A stretch of DNA of 64,000 bases from Neolewinella xylanilytica. GTDB lineage: Bacteria; Bacteroidota; Bacteroidia; Chitinophagales; Saprospiraceae. Numbering within the stretch: position 1 is the first letter of the stretch; each line of letters opens with the position of its first letter. Location: positions 682,001 to 746,000 of the forward strand of contig NZ_PTJC01000006.1 of NCBI RefSeq assembly GCF_002934605.1, written 5' to 3'. Shown piece after piece: positions 45,357-54,028 of the stretch. A model generated the notes under the pieces. It was given only the letters and a program-made list of their open reading frames with translations, made no database searches and had not been told where the DNA came from. A program made the position numbers and the translations under genes.

Positions 45357-46148
45357 ATGTTCATTGATACGCACACCCACCTGTACAGTCCGAAATTCGA
45401 CCATGACCGACCGGAAATGATCGTCCGGGCCAAGCAGGCGGGCATTCAACGGGTGCTGTTGCCCGCCATTGACCGCGGAAGCCACGAGGCCATGCTGGCG
45501 CTGGAGGCAGCGTACCCGGATTTTTGCCTTGCGATGATCGGGCTACACCCGGTGAGTGTACAGGACGATTTCGAGGAAGAGCTGGCAGCGGTAGAACGCT
45601 ACTTGTCAGCCAGGCCCTGGGTCGCGATTGGGGAAATCGGTATGGACCTTTACTGGGACGCAAGTTTCCAGCGGCAACAGGAAGAGGCCTTCCTTCGTCA
45701 GTGCGAGTGGGCCATTGCGTACGATCTGCCCATCAGTATTCACGCGAGGAATGCCATAGACAACTTGCTGGAAATCCTTGAGGGTATAGGCAATCCCAAG
45801 CTGAGGGGCGTTTTTCATTGCTTCACGGGGGACGTCAGCCAAGCACGCCGCGCGGTTGACTTAGGGTTTTACCTGGGTATCGGAGGGGTGGCAACGTTTA
45901 AAAACGGTGGAATACAGGAGGTAATTCAGTGGATGCCCCGGGATCGGGTAGTATTAGAGACCGACGCACCTTATCTTGCGCCATCTCCTTACCGGGGGAA
46001 GCGGAACGAAAGCGCTTATCTTCCCCTGGTTGCCCGGCAAATTGCGGCGGCCTGGGAGGCCCCGCCGGAGGAGATTGCCCGGCTAACCACCACCAATGCC
46101 CGTCGGCTATTCGACCTGGATCGATTTCCGATGCGCGATGCCGGTTGA
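45357..46148 (+). CDS. TatD-family metal-dependent hydrolase (YcfH-like)
   Basis: 263 residues of the TatD amidohydrolase barrel. Metal ligands are visible in FIDTHTHLY, GEIGMDLY, ISIHARNA, VFHCFTG and VLETDAPYL. It cleaves DNA ends in the DNase members; cellular substrate is not certain. Nearby upstream is the divergent RNase HI gene, so nucleic acid processing is plausible for both. Confidence 0.92.
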   Translation: MFIDTHTHLYSPKFDHDRPEMIVRAKQAGIQRVLLPAIDRGSHEAMLALEAAYPDFCLAMIGLHPVSVQDDFEEELAAVERYLSARPWVAIGEIGMDLYWDASFQRQQEEAFLRQCEWAIAYDLPISIHARNAIDNLLEILEGIGNPKLRGVFHCFTGDVSQARRAVDLGFYLGIGGVATFKNGGIQEVIQWMPRDRVVLETDAPYLAPSPYRGKRNESAYLPLVARQIAAAWEAPPEEIARLTTTNARRLFDLDRFPMRDAG

Positions 46149-46427
46149 CTAGCTGCTGTTTACGCATAAATGGGGTAGCTTATTTTCCGGGAGGCAGATA
46201 AAAATTTTGTTTTGTTGAACGTTTTTACAATTTTTGCGTCTGCGACCGCGGTTCTTGGCTAGGGCTTCCGTCGCCGCTTTTCTCAACGGAGAAAGCTATC
46301 TTGGGCCAAAGTCGTAGCGGAGAGGGGGAAGAAAAGTCCATTATTTAGAATGGAAACGCCAACCTCTACACCGGTCTACTTTCAGTGACCCATCAATGGA
46401 TGGCGGTCAGCGATTGAAAATTTATAC

Positions 46428-46515
46428 GGAGAAGTGCTCGAGTGGTTGAAGAGGTACGCCTGGAAAGCGTATATACGGTAACCCCGTATCGAGGGTTCGA
46501 ATCCCTTCTTCTCCG
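46428..46515 (+). tRNA. tRNA-Ser (anticodon GGA)
   Basis: Acceptor arms GGAGAAG (46428-46434) and CTTCTCC (46508-46514) pair fully, with G46515 as discriminator. The anticodon stem TACGC/GCGTA encloses CTGGAAA with GGA at 46462-46464, reading UCC/UCU serine codons. A long variable arm (TACGG...CCGTA) and the T loop TTCGAAT are typical of tRNA-Ser. CCA is not encoded. The D arm starts at CTCGAGTGGTTGAAGAG. Confidence 0.96.
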
Positions 46516-46592
46516 CAGCACCCCGCACCGGTTCGGTGTGGTGTCTTCAGCTTATCATCACGCAAATTATTCGTTAAACCTCAAATACGGCT

Positions 46593-47324
46593 ATGCGACA
46601 TTTATTTAAAACACTGGCGGTTCTTTCGCTGGTAGCCTTTTCTGCCGCTGATCTGGCAGCCCAGGATTCCGAAGGATTCCAGGTCTTGAAGAAGCAGTTC
46701 ATCGATGGAGACTGGCGCTTCATGGCAATCGTACTGATCTGTCTTATCCTTGGCCTTGCTTTCTGCATCGAGCGGATCATCACGCTTAACCTTGCCTCTA
46801 CCAATACCGACAAGTTGCTTTCGCGCATCGGTGAGCGGCTCGAAGCCGGTGACGTCGAAGGTGCTAAGGAGGTTGCAAAGTCCACCCCCGGCCCCACCGC
46901 CAGCGTCCTTTACGAAGGACTGCGTCACAGCAGTGAAGGCCCCGATGCCGTAGAGAAGGCCATCGTAAGCTACGGTTCCGTACAAATGGGTTTGCTGGAA
47001 CGCGGCCTCGTTTGGATCTCGCTCTTCATCGCCATTGCCCCGATGCTTGGCTTCATGGGTACGGTAATCGGTATGATCCAGGCCTTTAACCGTATCGAAA
47101 CGGTAGGTGACCTTAGCCCCGCGGTTGTAGCCGGTGGTATTAAAGTGGCCCTGCTTACGACGGTATTCGGTCTGGTAGTTGCCATTATCCTACAAATCCT
47201 GTATAACTACATCGTCAATAAGATCGATGGTATTGTTAACCGTATGGAAGACGCTTCCATTGCCCTGGTAGACATCATGGCGACCAACAACACCTTCACG
47301 ACTACGACCCGTCCCCGCGTATAA
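46593..47324 (+). CDS. exbB: MotA/TolQ/ExbB proton channel family protein
   Basis: 243 residues with an N-terminal signal-like helix ending in LAAQ, then three membrane helices; the MotA/ExbB block APMLGFMGTVIGMIQAF and the conserved last helix ALLTTVFGLVVAII are present. Together with ExbD it couples proton flow to TonB-dependent transport at the outer membrane, or to gliding-type secretion in this phylum. It is followed by the linked small membrane protein and two exbD genes. Confidence 0.92.
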   Translation: MRHLFKTLAVLSLVAFSAADLAAQDSEGFQVLKKQFIDGDWRFMAIVLICLILGLAFCIERIITLNLASTNTDKLLSRIGERLEAGDVEGAKEVAKSTPGPTASVLYEGLRHSSEGPDAVEKAIVSYGSVQMGLLERGLVWISLFIAIAPMLGFMGTVIGMIQAFNRIETVGDLSPAVVAGGIKVALLTTVFGLVVAIILQILYNYIVNKIDGIVNRMEDASIALVDIMATNNTFTTTTRPRV

Positions 47325-47351
47325 TCTGCCACTCGCAAAATCCAATCAAAT

Positions 47352-47858
47352 ATGTATTCATTTTTGAACAAATACGGCCAAGCGCTGGCTTTCGGGATTG
47401 GAGTGCTGATTACGATTATCTTCCTTGCTTCGATCTTTTCCGCTGACGAAACTACCCTGGACATGCTCCTGGCTAATGATAAGTCGCCGGAAGCTTACGA
47501 GACGGGCATCTTCAATTTCGGAATATACATTTCCGTTATCCTTACCGCCCTGGCCTTCATCGTTGCGGTGATTTTCGGGGTAGTTCAGATGGCCAGTAAT
47601 CCCAAGGGTTCGCTGAAGGGTATCGCCGGACTGGTGGTGTTGCTGCTGATCCTTTTCATTGGCTACTCCACGGCTAGCGGTGAGGTAACCGACCCCGAGA
47701 TCGCCAATGCCATCGAGAAGTTTGAGACCTCGCAGGAAGCGACCATTACTCCAGGAAACCTCAAATTTATCAGTGGATCCATTATCACCGCCGTGGTGAT
47801 GATCGGCCTGGCTATCCTGACGCTGATCGTGTTCGGTATCCGGGGACTGTTTAAATAA
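47352..47858 (+). CDS. Small membrane protein of the exbB/exbD operon
   Basis: 168 residues with four hydrophobic helices (near residues 11-28, 53-77, 89-104 and 142-165), the last two separated by a short acidic segment. No catalytic motif. It lies 27 bp after exbB and 26 bp before exbD. Bacteroidota often keep such a protein in this operon; its role is unknown. Confidence 0.7.
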   Translation: MYSFLNKYGQALAFGIGVLITIIFLASIFSADETTLDMLLANDKSPEAYETGIFNFGIYISVILTALAFIVAVIFGVVQMASNPKGSLKGIAGLVVLLLILFIGYSTASGEVTDPEIANAIEKFETSQEATITPGNLKFISGSIITAVVMIGLAILTLIVFGIRGLFK

Positions 47859-47884
47859 TCCAACCCTCAACAAACACTAAGATC

Positions 47885-48442
47885 ATGGCTAAGACCAAAA
47901 CGAGAGACCGGATGAATAACGAGATCAATGCAGGCTCGATGGCGGACATCGCCTTCCTGCTGCTGATCTTCTTCCTGGTCACCACTACCATCGCTGAAGA
48001 CAAAGGTATCCTCGTCAAGTTGCCGCCGTGGTCGGATGAGGAGCCCGATATTACCAAGCTGAAGGAACGCAACGTCTTTTCGGTTCTCGTCAACGCCGAT
48101 AACCAATTGCTGGTGCGCGACGAGCCCGCCCGCATCGGCGAGCTGCGGGAGCGCGCCAAAGAGTTCATCATGAACCCTGCCAACCGCCCCGATCTTGCCG
48201 AAGGACCTAAGAACGCGATCATTTCCTTGAAGAACGACCGGGGTACGGATTACGATACCTACCTGGCCGTCTACAACGAGCTGAAGGGTGCTTACGACGA
48301 GCTCTGGAGCGAATTGTCCCAGCGGCGCTACGGTGAGCCCTACTCCGAAGAGATGCCCTTTGCGCAGCGTAAAGCTATCCGTGATGAGATACCCATGGTT
48401 CTCTCCGAAGCCGAGCCTACCAACTTTGGTGAAGAAAACTAG
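47885..48442 (+). CDS. exbD: ExbD/TolR biopolymer transport protein
   Basis: 185 residues: short cytoplasmic basic start, one membrane helix MADIAFLLLIFFLVTTT with the essential Asp near its start, then a periplasmic domain. The periplasmic part is longer than in E. coli ExbD and includes a 40-residue acidic end. It is the proton-pathway partner of ExbB. A terminator hairpin follows 10 bp after the stop. Confidence 0.92.
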   Translation: MAKTKTRDRMNNEINAGSMADIAFLLLIFFLVTTTIAEDKGILVKLPPWSDEEPDITKLKERNVFSVLVNADNQLLVRDEPARIGELRERAKEFIMNPANRPDLAEGPKNAIISLKNDRGTDYDTYLAVYNELKGAYDELWSELSQRRYGEPYSEEMPFAQRKAIRDEIPMVLSEAEPTNFGEEN

Positions 48443-48452
48443 GTTTAACCCG

Positions 48453-48487
48453 CGGGCCGGTCAGATCCTGGCCGGCCCGTTTTCTTT
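48453..48487 (+). terminator. Intrinsic terminator (or attenuator) between the two exbD genes
   Basis: CGGGCCGG (48453-48460) pairs with CCGGCCCG (48472-48479), with an inner CAG/CTG pairing, followed by TTTTCTTTT. As another exbD lies downstream, partial read-through is possible. Confidence 0.75.
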
Positions 48488-48551
48488 TACCCACCAAACC
48501 GGCTCCCGGTTGCATCTGTCTAATAGCACCGATAAAAATTAAACCTCTACC

Positions 48552-49028
48552 ATGGCTAAGTTCAGTAAAAAGCGCGGTAAGTCCTCTCCCGCGATCTCCA
48601 CGGCCTCCTTGCCCGATATCATCTTCATGCTGCTTTTCTTCTTCATGATGGTAACCGTACTTCGGGACTCCGATCTCAAGTTACAGGTCAACACCCCCGA
48701 AGCAACCCAGCTAACGAAACTCGACGAAAAGTCACTGGTCAACTACATCTACATTGGCCGCCCCACCACCCAGTTCCAGAGCGTCTACGGCACCTCTCCC
48801 CGTATCCAATTAGGGGATAAGATCTCCACCGTCGACGACATTCCCCTGTTCCTCGAACAACACAAAGTGAAGCTGCCGGAAGCCAAGCGCTCTCGCATCA
48901 CTTCCTCCCTACGGGTGGACGGCGAGGTGACGATGGGTATCGTTCAGGACGTCAAAACCAAGCTGCGTAAAAGCAACCAGCTAAAGATTAACTACTCCGC
49001 CGGCACGCGTACCGACGCGCTGGATTAA
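48552..49028 (+). CDS. exbD: Second ExbD/TolR biopolymer transport protein
   Basis: 158 residues. A basic start is followed by the helix LPDIIFMLLFFFMMVTV with the conserved Asp, then a short periplasmic domain. It differs clearly from the first ExbD, being an ExbD-2 of the Bacteroidota type. It is separated from the first exbD by a terminator-like hairpin and followed by a second strong hairpin. Confidence 0.9.
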   Translation: MAKFSKKRGKSSPAISTASLPDIIFMLLFFFMMVTVLRDSDLKLQVNTPEATQLTKLDEKSLVNYIYIGRPTTQFQSVYGTSPRIQLGDKISTVDDIPLFLEQHKVKLPEAKRSRITSSLRVDGEVTMGIVQDVKTKLRKSNQLKINYSAGTRTDALD

Positions 49029-49071
49029 CGTTACTATCGGCTAGGCTACTACCAGCCGTACCTATTCAACA

Positions 49072-49110
49072 CGCGCCGCTTTCCCACACGGGGAAGCGGC
49101 GCGCTTGTTT
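49072..49110 (+). terminator. Intrinsic terminator of the exbB/exbD operon
   Basis: CGCGCCGCTTTCCC (49072-49085) pairs with GGGGAAGCGGCGCG (49090-49103) over 14 bp with one wobble and an ACAC loop, followed by CTTGTTTT. Confidence 0.85.
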
Positions 49111-49494
49111 TGGATCGGGTCAATCGCTTCCTGATAGCCGATAGCCCTACATTAGGCTACTTCTTCACCCCTCTAGGCGATGTAGCCAGCGAGGTGTCTG
49201 GGTCTGGAAGGCACCCAACCTTGGCATATTTAGGTTCGCCGCCAGATTCCCGGGGCGAGACGTTCCAGGTCGAGAGCAGGGAGTTGCTATCTCGGCCGGA
49301 TGGCCGCTCGACCACGGATTGTCTCGAATTGCTACTGCATCCGCAAGTCGAACGAAGTGGGTCGCTATCTAGGCCCGGCTGGTGCTCGACCGTGGATTGC
49401 TATCTCGGTCCGGAATGCGGGATGCGAACCCGGCTTTGTCCGTCGTGTCCGGTTCAAAGAGCCAAGCTGACGGCTTCTGAAACTGGCAAAAGAA
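49111..49494. other. Intergenic region with degenerate repeats
   Basis: No convincing gene. TTGCTATCTCGGCCGG... at 49284-49321 recurs with about eight changes at 49362-49399, and its first 16 bases come again at 49397. The repeats include GCTCGACC and GGATTG in both full copies. A 159-residue plus frame at 49110-49589 covers the region but its composition is not protein-like and it runs into the convergent MFS gene. Confidence 0.5.
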
Positions 49495-49526
49495 AGCCCG
49501 CTCGGATGCTAACATCCGAGCGGGCT
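49495..49526 (-). terminator. Intrinsic terminator of the MFS gene
   Basis: AGCCCGCTCGGATG (49495-49508) pairs with CATCCGAGCGGGCT (49513-49526) around CTAA. On the minus strand TTTCTTTT follows the stem. Confidence 0.85.
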
Positions 49527-49585
49527 GGTATCGGTCTTCAGACGTCGAACAACCAAACAGGGGAGAGGAGGCTCCGAACTTATCC

Positions 49586-50899
49586 TTAACGAGCGGACCC
49601 GGGTGCGGACATGGCATCCGGATTCAGTACGGCTTCGTCCGCCGGCACTTCGCCCTTCTGTCGTTTGATGTAGATGTACAGGATGATGAATATGGGAATC
49701 AGGATCGTCGGAAAGATCGCGATTGACCCTAGTGTCTCCTGGCCGGTGGCCAGCTCCGCAGCTGCCCCCTCGAGGCCCCTGGCGTAAGCTTCCTGCCGTC
49801 CGCTGTCGATCCAGCCACCAATGATGGGGTTCCAGATACCGGCTCCGAGCATGCCCGCTCCGCCAATTAGGGATAGACCGAGCGCGCCGGACTTAGGGAT
49901 ATATTCCGCGGTGAAACCCAACATAGTCGGCCAGAAGTAACATAGACCCAGGGCGAATACGGCGGTGCCGACGTAGACCATCGGGCCGGTAACCATGCTC
50001 AGCATGTAAAGACCGGCGGCGGAGAGAACGGCCGAGGCAATCAAGACGCCTACCGAATTGAACCGATGGATTAACGGACCGGCGAAAAAGCGGCCGGTGG
50101 CCATAATTCCCGCTGTCATGGCCAGCAGCAGCATGGCGTTTGCTCCGGCGTTACCTAAGATGCGCTCCACCCACTGGGTGGCCCCAAACTCAGTAGTAGC
50201 CGTCATCGTCATAATGAGCGCTACCGCGATAAATAGAAAAGTGAAGATGCCGGAAAGGTTGGTAGTCATGTCTCCGACGAGGTTCTCGGTCTTCGGGAAC
50301 TTTTGTCCGAATACCATAACCCCGTAGATGATAGTGGGAATGATCATCGTAGCGATCAGGATTTGCCATCCCACGATGCCCGTCAGCGCAAAAGCAATAA
50401 GCGAACCAATCACCGTACCGCCGGGAAACCAAACGTGGAACTTGTTCAACATGCTGGTTTGCTTGTCCGGATACATGTCCGCAATCAAAGGGTTGCAGGC
50501 TGCTTCGACCGACCCGTTGGCGAACCCGATAAAGAAGGTCGAAATGATCAGTCCCCAAAATCCGCCGGCCAACATCGTCAGGACCAATCCAATCATATGG
50601 CTGATGAAGGCCATGATTAGAAGATTCTTCGGTCCGACTTTATTGTAAACGGCACCCCCCACCAACATGGCGATCGGAAATCCGTAGAAAGCCATGGAGT
50701 TAATCCAGCCGAGCTGACTGTCCGCTAGGCCAAAATCCCGGGCCAGATCCGTCAAAATACCCGCCCGAATGGCAAAGGTCATGGAGGTGACGATCAGTGC
50801 TATACAGCTGGCCAGAAAGAGTTTGTCCCGATTTTCGGGAATTTTATATTGCCGGGTCGCAGCCTTGGCTACGCCTCCATCGTTGGAGTCTACGTACAT
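49586..50899 (-). CDS. MFS transporter, probably for sugars
   Basis: 437 residues with about twelve membrane helices. FGLADSQLGWINSMAFYGFPIA and GGAVYNKVGPKNLLI show the family loop between helices 2 and 3; the second half has ALGLSLIGGAGMLGAGIWNP. The branch resembles the sugar MFS transporters of Bacteroidota, next to sugar-processing genes. It starts 30 bp after the DUF1080 gene on the same strand, so the pair probably works on one sugar. Confidence 0.85.
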   Translation of the reverse strand: MYVDSNDGGVAKAATRQYKIPENRDKLFLASCIALIVTSMTFAIRAGILTDLARDFGLADSQLGWINSMAFYGFPIAMLVGGAVYNKVGPKNLLIMAFISHMIGLVLTMLAGGFWGLIISTFFIGFANGSVEAACNPLIADMYPDKQTSMLNKFHVWFPGGTVIGSLIAFALTGIVGWQILIATMIIPTIIYGVMVFGQKFPKTENLVGDMTTNLSGIFTFLFIAVALIMTMTATTEFGATQWVERILGNAGANAMLLLAMTAGIMATGRFFAGPLIHRFNSVGVLIASAVLSAAGLYMLSMVTGPMVYVGTAVFALGLCYFWPTMLGFTAEYIPKSGALGLSLIGGAGMLGAGIWNPIIGGWIDSGRQEAYARGLEGAAAELATGQETLGSIAIFPTILIPIFIILYIYIKRQKGEVPADEAVLNPDAMSAPGSAR

Positions 50900-50929
50900 G
50901 ATGTGGTACTTTAAGTTTGAGAGTAGTTG

Positions 50930-51709
50930 TTATTTGGCATCCAGCTGGCGGATGCGAATGTTCCGGAACCACACCGGGTCGCCGTGGTCCTGCAGGCTGA
51001 TCTTGCCGGAAGTATACTGGCCGAACTGCTCCCAGTTTTTGAACTTGGATTCGGCGATCATGGCGTCCCATTCGTCTCCGGTATTGTCGTAGGCTACGAC
51101 CAGTTCCCCGTTCTGCCACTGTTCCACGTGCCCGTCGGTGACCACCAGGCGGATGCTGTTCCATTCTCCGGCCGGCTTGACGTTCACGGGGTCTGCGGTG
51201 ATCATGTCGTAGAGATCGCCGGAGCGGTGGGTCACGATCTTGGCATCGGGGTGGCAGCTGTCATCCAGGATCTGCATTTCCGGACCGGTATAGTAGGATG
51301 ATTCGAGGTCGGCGCTTTCCTTCACGTTGTAAATGAGTCCGCTGTTCCCGCATTCCCCGATCTTCCACTCCAGCTCTAGTTCGTAGTTGGAATAGCTTTC
51401 ATCGGTGGTCAGGTCGCCACCGCCCACTACGCCGTGCTCTCCCTTGTTGGAAGTATCGAGGTAAAGTACCCCTGCATCATCAACTTTCCAGGCGCTTCCC
51501 GCTGCATCCTGGTTGTAGGAATGCCAGGGCTCCAAATCGCCGTCGACGAGCAAATTAGTCCAGTCGCCCCCGGCATGGTCGGAGGGCTGCTCCGTGCGGG
51601 CGAGTTCTTCGGCGGTCCCGGACTGTTCACCCGATTCCAGCCGGTTGACATTGTCACCGCAGGCTAACAAGGTCAGTGCGCAGAAGGCACTGAGGTATGG
51701 CTTATACAT
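50930..51709 (-). CDS. 3-keto-disaccharide hydrolase (DUF1080) domain lipoprotein
   Basis: 259 residues. The signal peptide ends in the lipobox LLAC; a low-complexity linker of about 30 residues follows. The domain shows WKVDDAGVLYLD, ELEWKIGECGNSGLIYNV and the EWNSIRLVVTDGHVEQWQNG block, characteristic of DUF1080 with a concanavalin-like fold. Members act on 3-keto-glycosides. It sits upstream of the MFS transporter in the same direction, as in other Bacteroidota sugar loci. Confidence 0.85.
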   Translation of the reverse strand: MYKPYLSAFCALTLLACGDNVNRLESGEQSGTAEELARTEQPSDHAGGDWTNLLVDGDLEPWHSYNQDAAGSAWKVDDAGVLYLDTSNKGEHGVVGGGDLTTDESYSNYELELEWKIGECGNSGLIYNVKESADLESSYYTGPEMQILDDSCHPDAKIVTHRSGDLYDMITADPVNVKPAGEWNSIRLVVTDGHVEQWQNGELVVAYDNTGDEWDAMIAESKFKNWEQFGQYTSGKISLQDHGDPVWFRNIRIRQLDAK

Positions 51710-51774
51710 GATCGTAGTTTAATGGCCTAAGGTAAGCAGCAAGCATGAAATGCGAAAACCGGCTTTGGACCCGC

Positions 51775-52896
51775 TTACTGCACCAGTAAGCGTCGGTACG
51801 CCCGGTCCAGATCCCGCGCCGACTGCTCGCTCCGGTAATGTCGGGACACGAAGGCCGCCCCCGCCGGGCCTAATTGCTCGCGCAGGCTGCTGTCTTCGAC
51901 GAGCCGGACAATGGCCTCCACCAGGGCGTATTCGTCCCGGGGCGGAACGATGAGGGCCGTTTCCCCATCGATGCCGAGGCCGCGATTCCCGCCAATGTCC
52001 GTCATGATCGTTGGCCGCCCGAGGAACATCGATTCCAGCAGTACTTTACTCAGTCCCTCGCCCTTCACGCTGGGGAGTAAACTCATATCCGCGGCGGCGA
52101 TCAGGCGAAGCACGTCCGGCCGCCAGCCGGCGAAGGTGAAATCTTCCTCATCGTGGTAGGGGCTGTCGGCCAGGTCCGCCCGCAGGTCGTTGTTGTCCAG
52201 GTCACGGCCCACGAAGAGCAGGTGAAGGGGCATTTCGGCGGGCAATCGGCGAATAGCGGTACCGAGGTACTCCATCCCCTTCATCGTTCGCCCGTTCGCC
52301 ACGACGATCAATACCAGCCGCCCGGCGGGAATATTGAATTCCCGGTGCAGGTCCAGGGGCGCAACGTCGGCGTACCACGCGGGATCGTGCCCCTTGCTGA
52401 CTACCACCGTCTTCTCGGAATCAAAGAACAGCTGCCCGTCCAGGTCGTCCTTGACGGCCTGACTGACACAGGTGATGAGGTCTACGCGGGGATTGAGGTG
52501 TTTGAGGTAGGCGGTCGGGTCCCACCAGTGTACGTTGCCGCAGTAGCCCCGGTAGGTCGCCACCTTGCCCGACCAGCCGCGCGCCGCTCGCAGGCCGGCG
52601 GCCACCGCTTTGCTGTTAAACAGGTGGAGCATATCGTAGTGCCCTTCGTCCAGTTCACGGCGGATGCGGTCGCTATCCCGGCGGCCGAATTTGCTTTCCG
52701 GGTGCCAGTCGATGATGCGTACGCCGGCGGCTTCCAGTTCCTCCAGGTAGTTGGCGTCCCGCCGCGGCGTCATTATTGTAATCCGGTAGCCGTAGTCTCG
52801 GGACAACCGTATCCACCATTGCCCCTCGGGGCGGATGGCATTGAGGCTGTCGCGGTAATCCGAAATGACCAACACCGAAGGCGAGGGGGCACTCAT
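51775..52896 (-). CDS. Glycosyltransferase family 4
   Basis: 373 residues of the GT4/GT-B fold. VLVISDYRDSL at the N-terminus, and in the second half LVIVVANGRTMKGMEYLG and GEGLSKVLLESMFLGRPTI with the donor-site acid. It is presumed to add sugars to a surface polysaccharide or lipid. It overlaps the next upstream GT4 gene by 4 bp, so the two are coupled. Confidence 0.88.
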   Translation of the reverse strand: MSAPSPSVLVISDYRDSLNAIRPEGQWWIRLSRDYGYRITIMTPRRDANYLEELEAAGVRIIDWHPESKFGRRDSDRIRRELDEGHYDMLHLFNSKAVAAGLRAARGWSGKVATYRGYCGNVHWWDPTAYLKHLNPRVDLITCVSQAVKDDLDGQLFFDSEKTVVVSKGHDPAWYADVAPLDLHREFNIPAGRLVLIVVANGRTMKGMEYLGTAIRRLPAEMPLHLLFVGRDLDNNDLRADLADSPYHDEEDFTFAGWRPDVLRLIAAADMSLLPSVKGEGLSKVLLESMFLGRPTIMTDIGGNRGLGIDGETALIVPPRDEYALVEAIVRLVEDSSLREQLGPAGAAFVSRHYRSEQSARDLDRAYRRLLVQ

Positions 52897-54026
52897 CTAG
52901 CAAGAATTTTACGGTAAACGCCCATCATCGAGGAAGCGGTAGCGGTGGGGCCGAAGCGGTTTAGGGCGTAATGGTACCCCTTTTCCCGCATTTGTTGCGC
53001 TAAGTCGGGGTCATCGAGCAGCCGGGCTACCGCCGTGGCTACCGTGGCGGCGTCGGTGGGATCGATGTAGAGCGAGTCCGGCCCTCCGGCTTCGGGTAGG
53101 GAAGACCGGTCGGAAGTGATCACCGGCGTACGGCTCAACAGCGCTTCCACGACCGGTAGCCCGAAACCTTCCGCGAGGGAGGGGTAGATCAGGGCCGTCG
53201 CGTTGCGGTAGAGGGTTTTGAGGGCCAGATCGTCGGACAGGTCGTCTATCCAGTGTAGGTAAGGACTGGCGGTACCGAAAGCCCGATGGCGCTCCAACTC
53301 GGCCCGGTGTTTGCTGCCCCGACCCACTACGATGATGGGTAGCCGGTGCCGATCATCCAGTTGGGTGTAGGCCTCCAGCACGATTTCCAGGTTCTTCCGG
53401 CGGGTGATGCTTCCGACGAAGAGGAGGTACCGGTCGGGGAGGGTATAGCGCTGCCGCAACCGGGCCATATCCACCGTCCGATCGTCGAAGAACAGCGGAT
53501 CACAGCTTTGGTAAACAACATCGATCTTTTCGGCGGGGATACCGTACTCGGCTACGATCTGAGATTTCGTGGCTTCGCTGATCGCCACCACCCGATCGGC
53601 GGTCCGGCAAGCATAACGGGTCTTCAGGTGGTAGATCGTCCGATCAATGAGGGGATACAGCTGCGGGTGGGTGCGAAAGATCAAATCGTGAACGGTTACC
53701 ACTGATCGAATGCCGGCAGCTTGCAGCCCCAGCGGCAGCTCGTGGCTTAAACCGTGGTATAGCTCGATACGGTGTCGTTTCAGCTCCCGGACTACACCAT
53801 AGCTTCGCCAGAGGGACGCCGTGGACTTGAACGGGGCGGTGTGTACGTCCACGTTCGCCAGGGTCCGGAAAGGCGTCGTGACCGGGTTTTCACCGAAGGG
53901 GGGCGTATACAGGTGGTAAGCTTCGTCAGGGTAATGCGCAACCAGGTTCCACAGGGTCGTACGGCTGTAATTGCCCAAGCCGGTAAAGTTGCGAAACAGT
54001 CGTTTGCTATCGTAGCCCAGCCGCAT
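52893..54026 (-). CDS. Glycosyltransferase family 4
   Basis: 377 residues of the GT4 fold. FTGLGNYSRTTLWNLVAHYPD near the start, YLLFVGSITRRKNLEIVLEAY and ALIYPSLAEGFGLPVVEALLS with the ExFGLPxxE donor site are seen. Same operon as the following GT4 gene (4-bp overlap) and the DUF2461 gene, 2 bp upstream. Confidence 0.9.
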   Translation of the reverse strand: MRLGYDSKRLFRNFTGLGNYSRTTLWNLVAHYPDEAYHLYTPPFGENPVTTPFRTLANVDVHTAPFKSTASLWRSYGVVRELKRHRIELYHGLSHELPLGLQAAGIRSVVTVHDLIFRTHPQLYPLIDRTIYHLKTRYACRTADRVVAISEATKSQIVAEYGIPAEKIDVVYQSCDPLFFDDRTVDMARLRQRYTLPDRYLLFVGSITRRKNLEIVLEAYTQLDDRHRLPIIVVGRGSKHRAELERHRAFGTASPYLHWIDDLSDDLALKTLYRNATALIYPSLAEGFGLPVVEALLSRTPVITSDRSSLPEAGGPDSLYIDPTDAATVATAVARLLDDPDLAQQMREKGYHYALNRFGPTATASSMMGVYRKILAR

Positions 54027-54028
54027 CG

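Noticed and set aside
46149..46427. Structured RNA gene before tRNA-Ser
   Set aside because: The T-rich tract near 46205 may be the tRNA promoter; I saw no fold matching tmRNA, RNase P or SRP RNA.
49110..49589. 159-residue plus-strand gene downstream of exbD
   Set aside because: It starts right in the terminator, spans degenerate DNA repeats, reads through the next terminator hairpin and overlaps the MFS gene end; composition is not protein-like.
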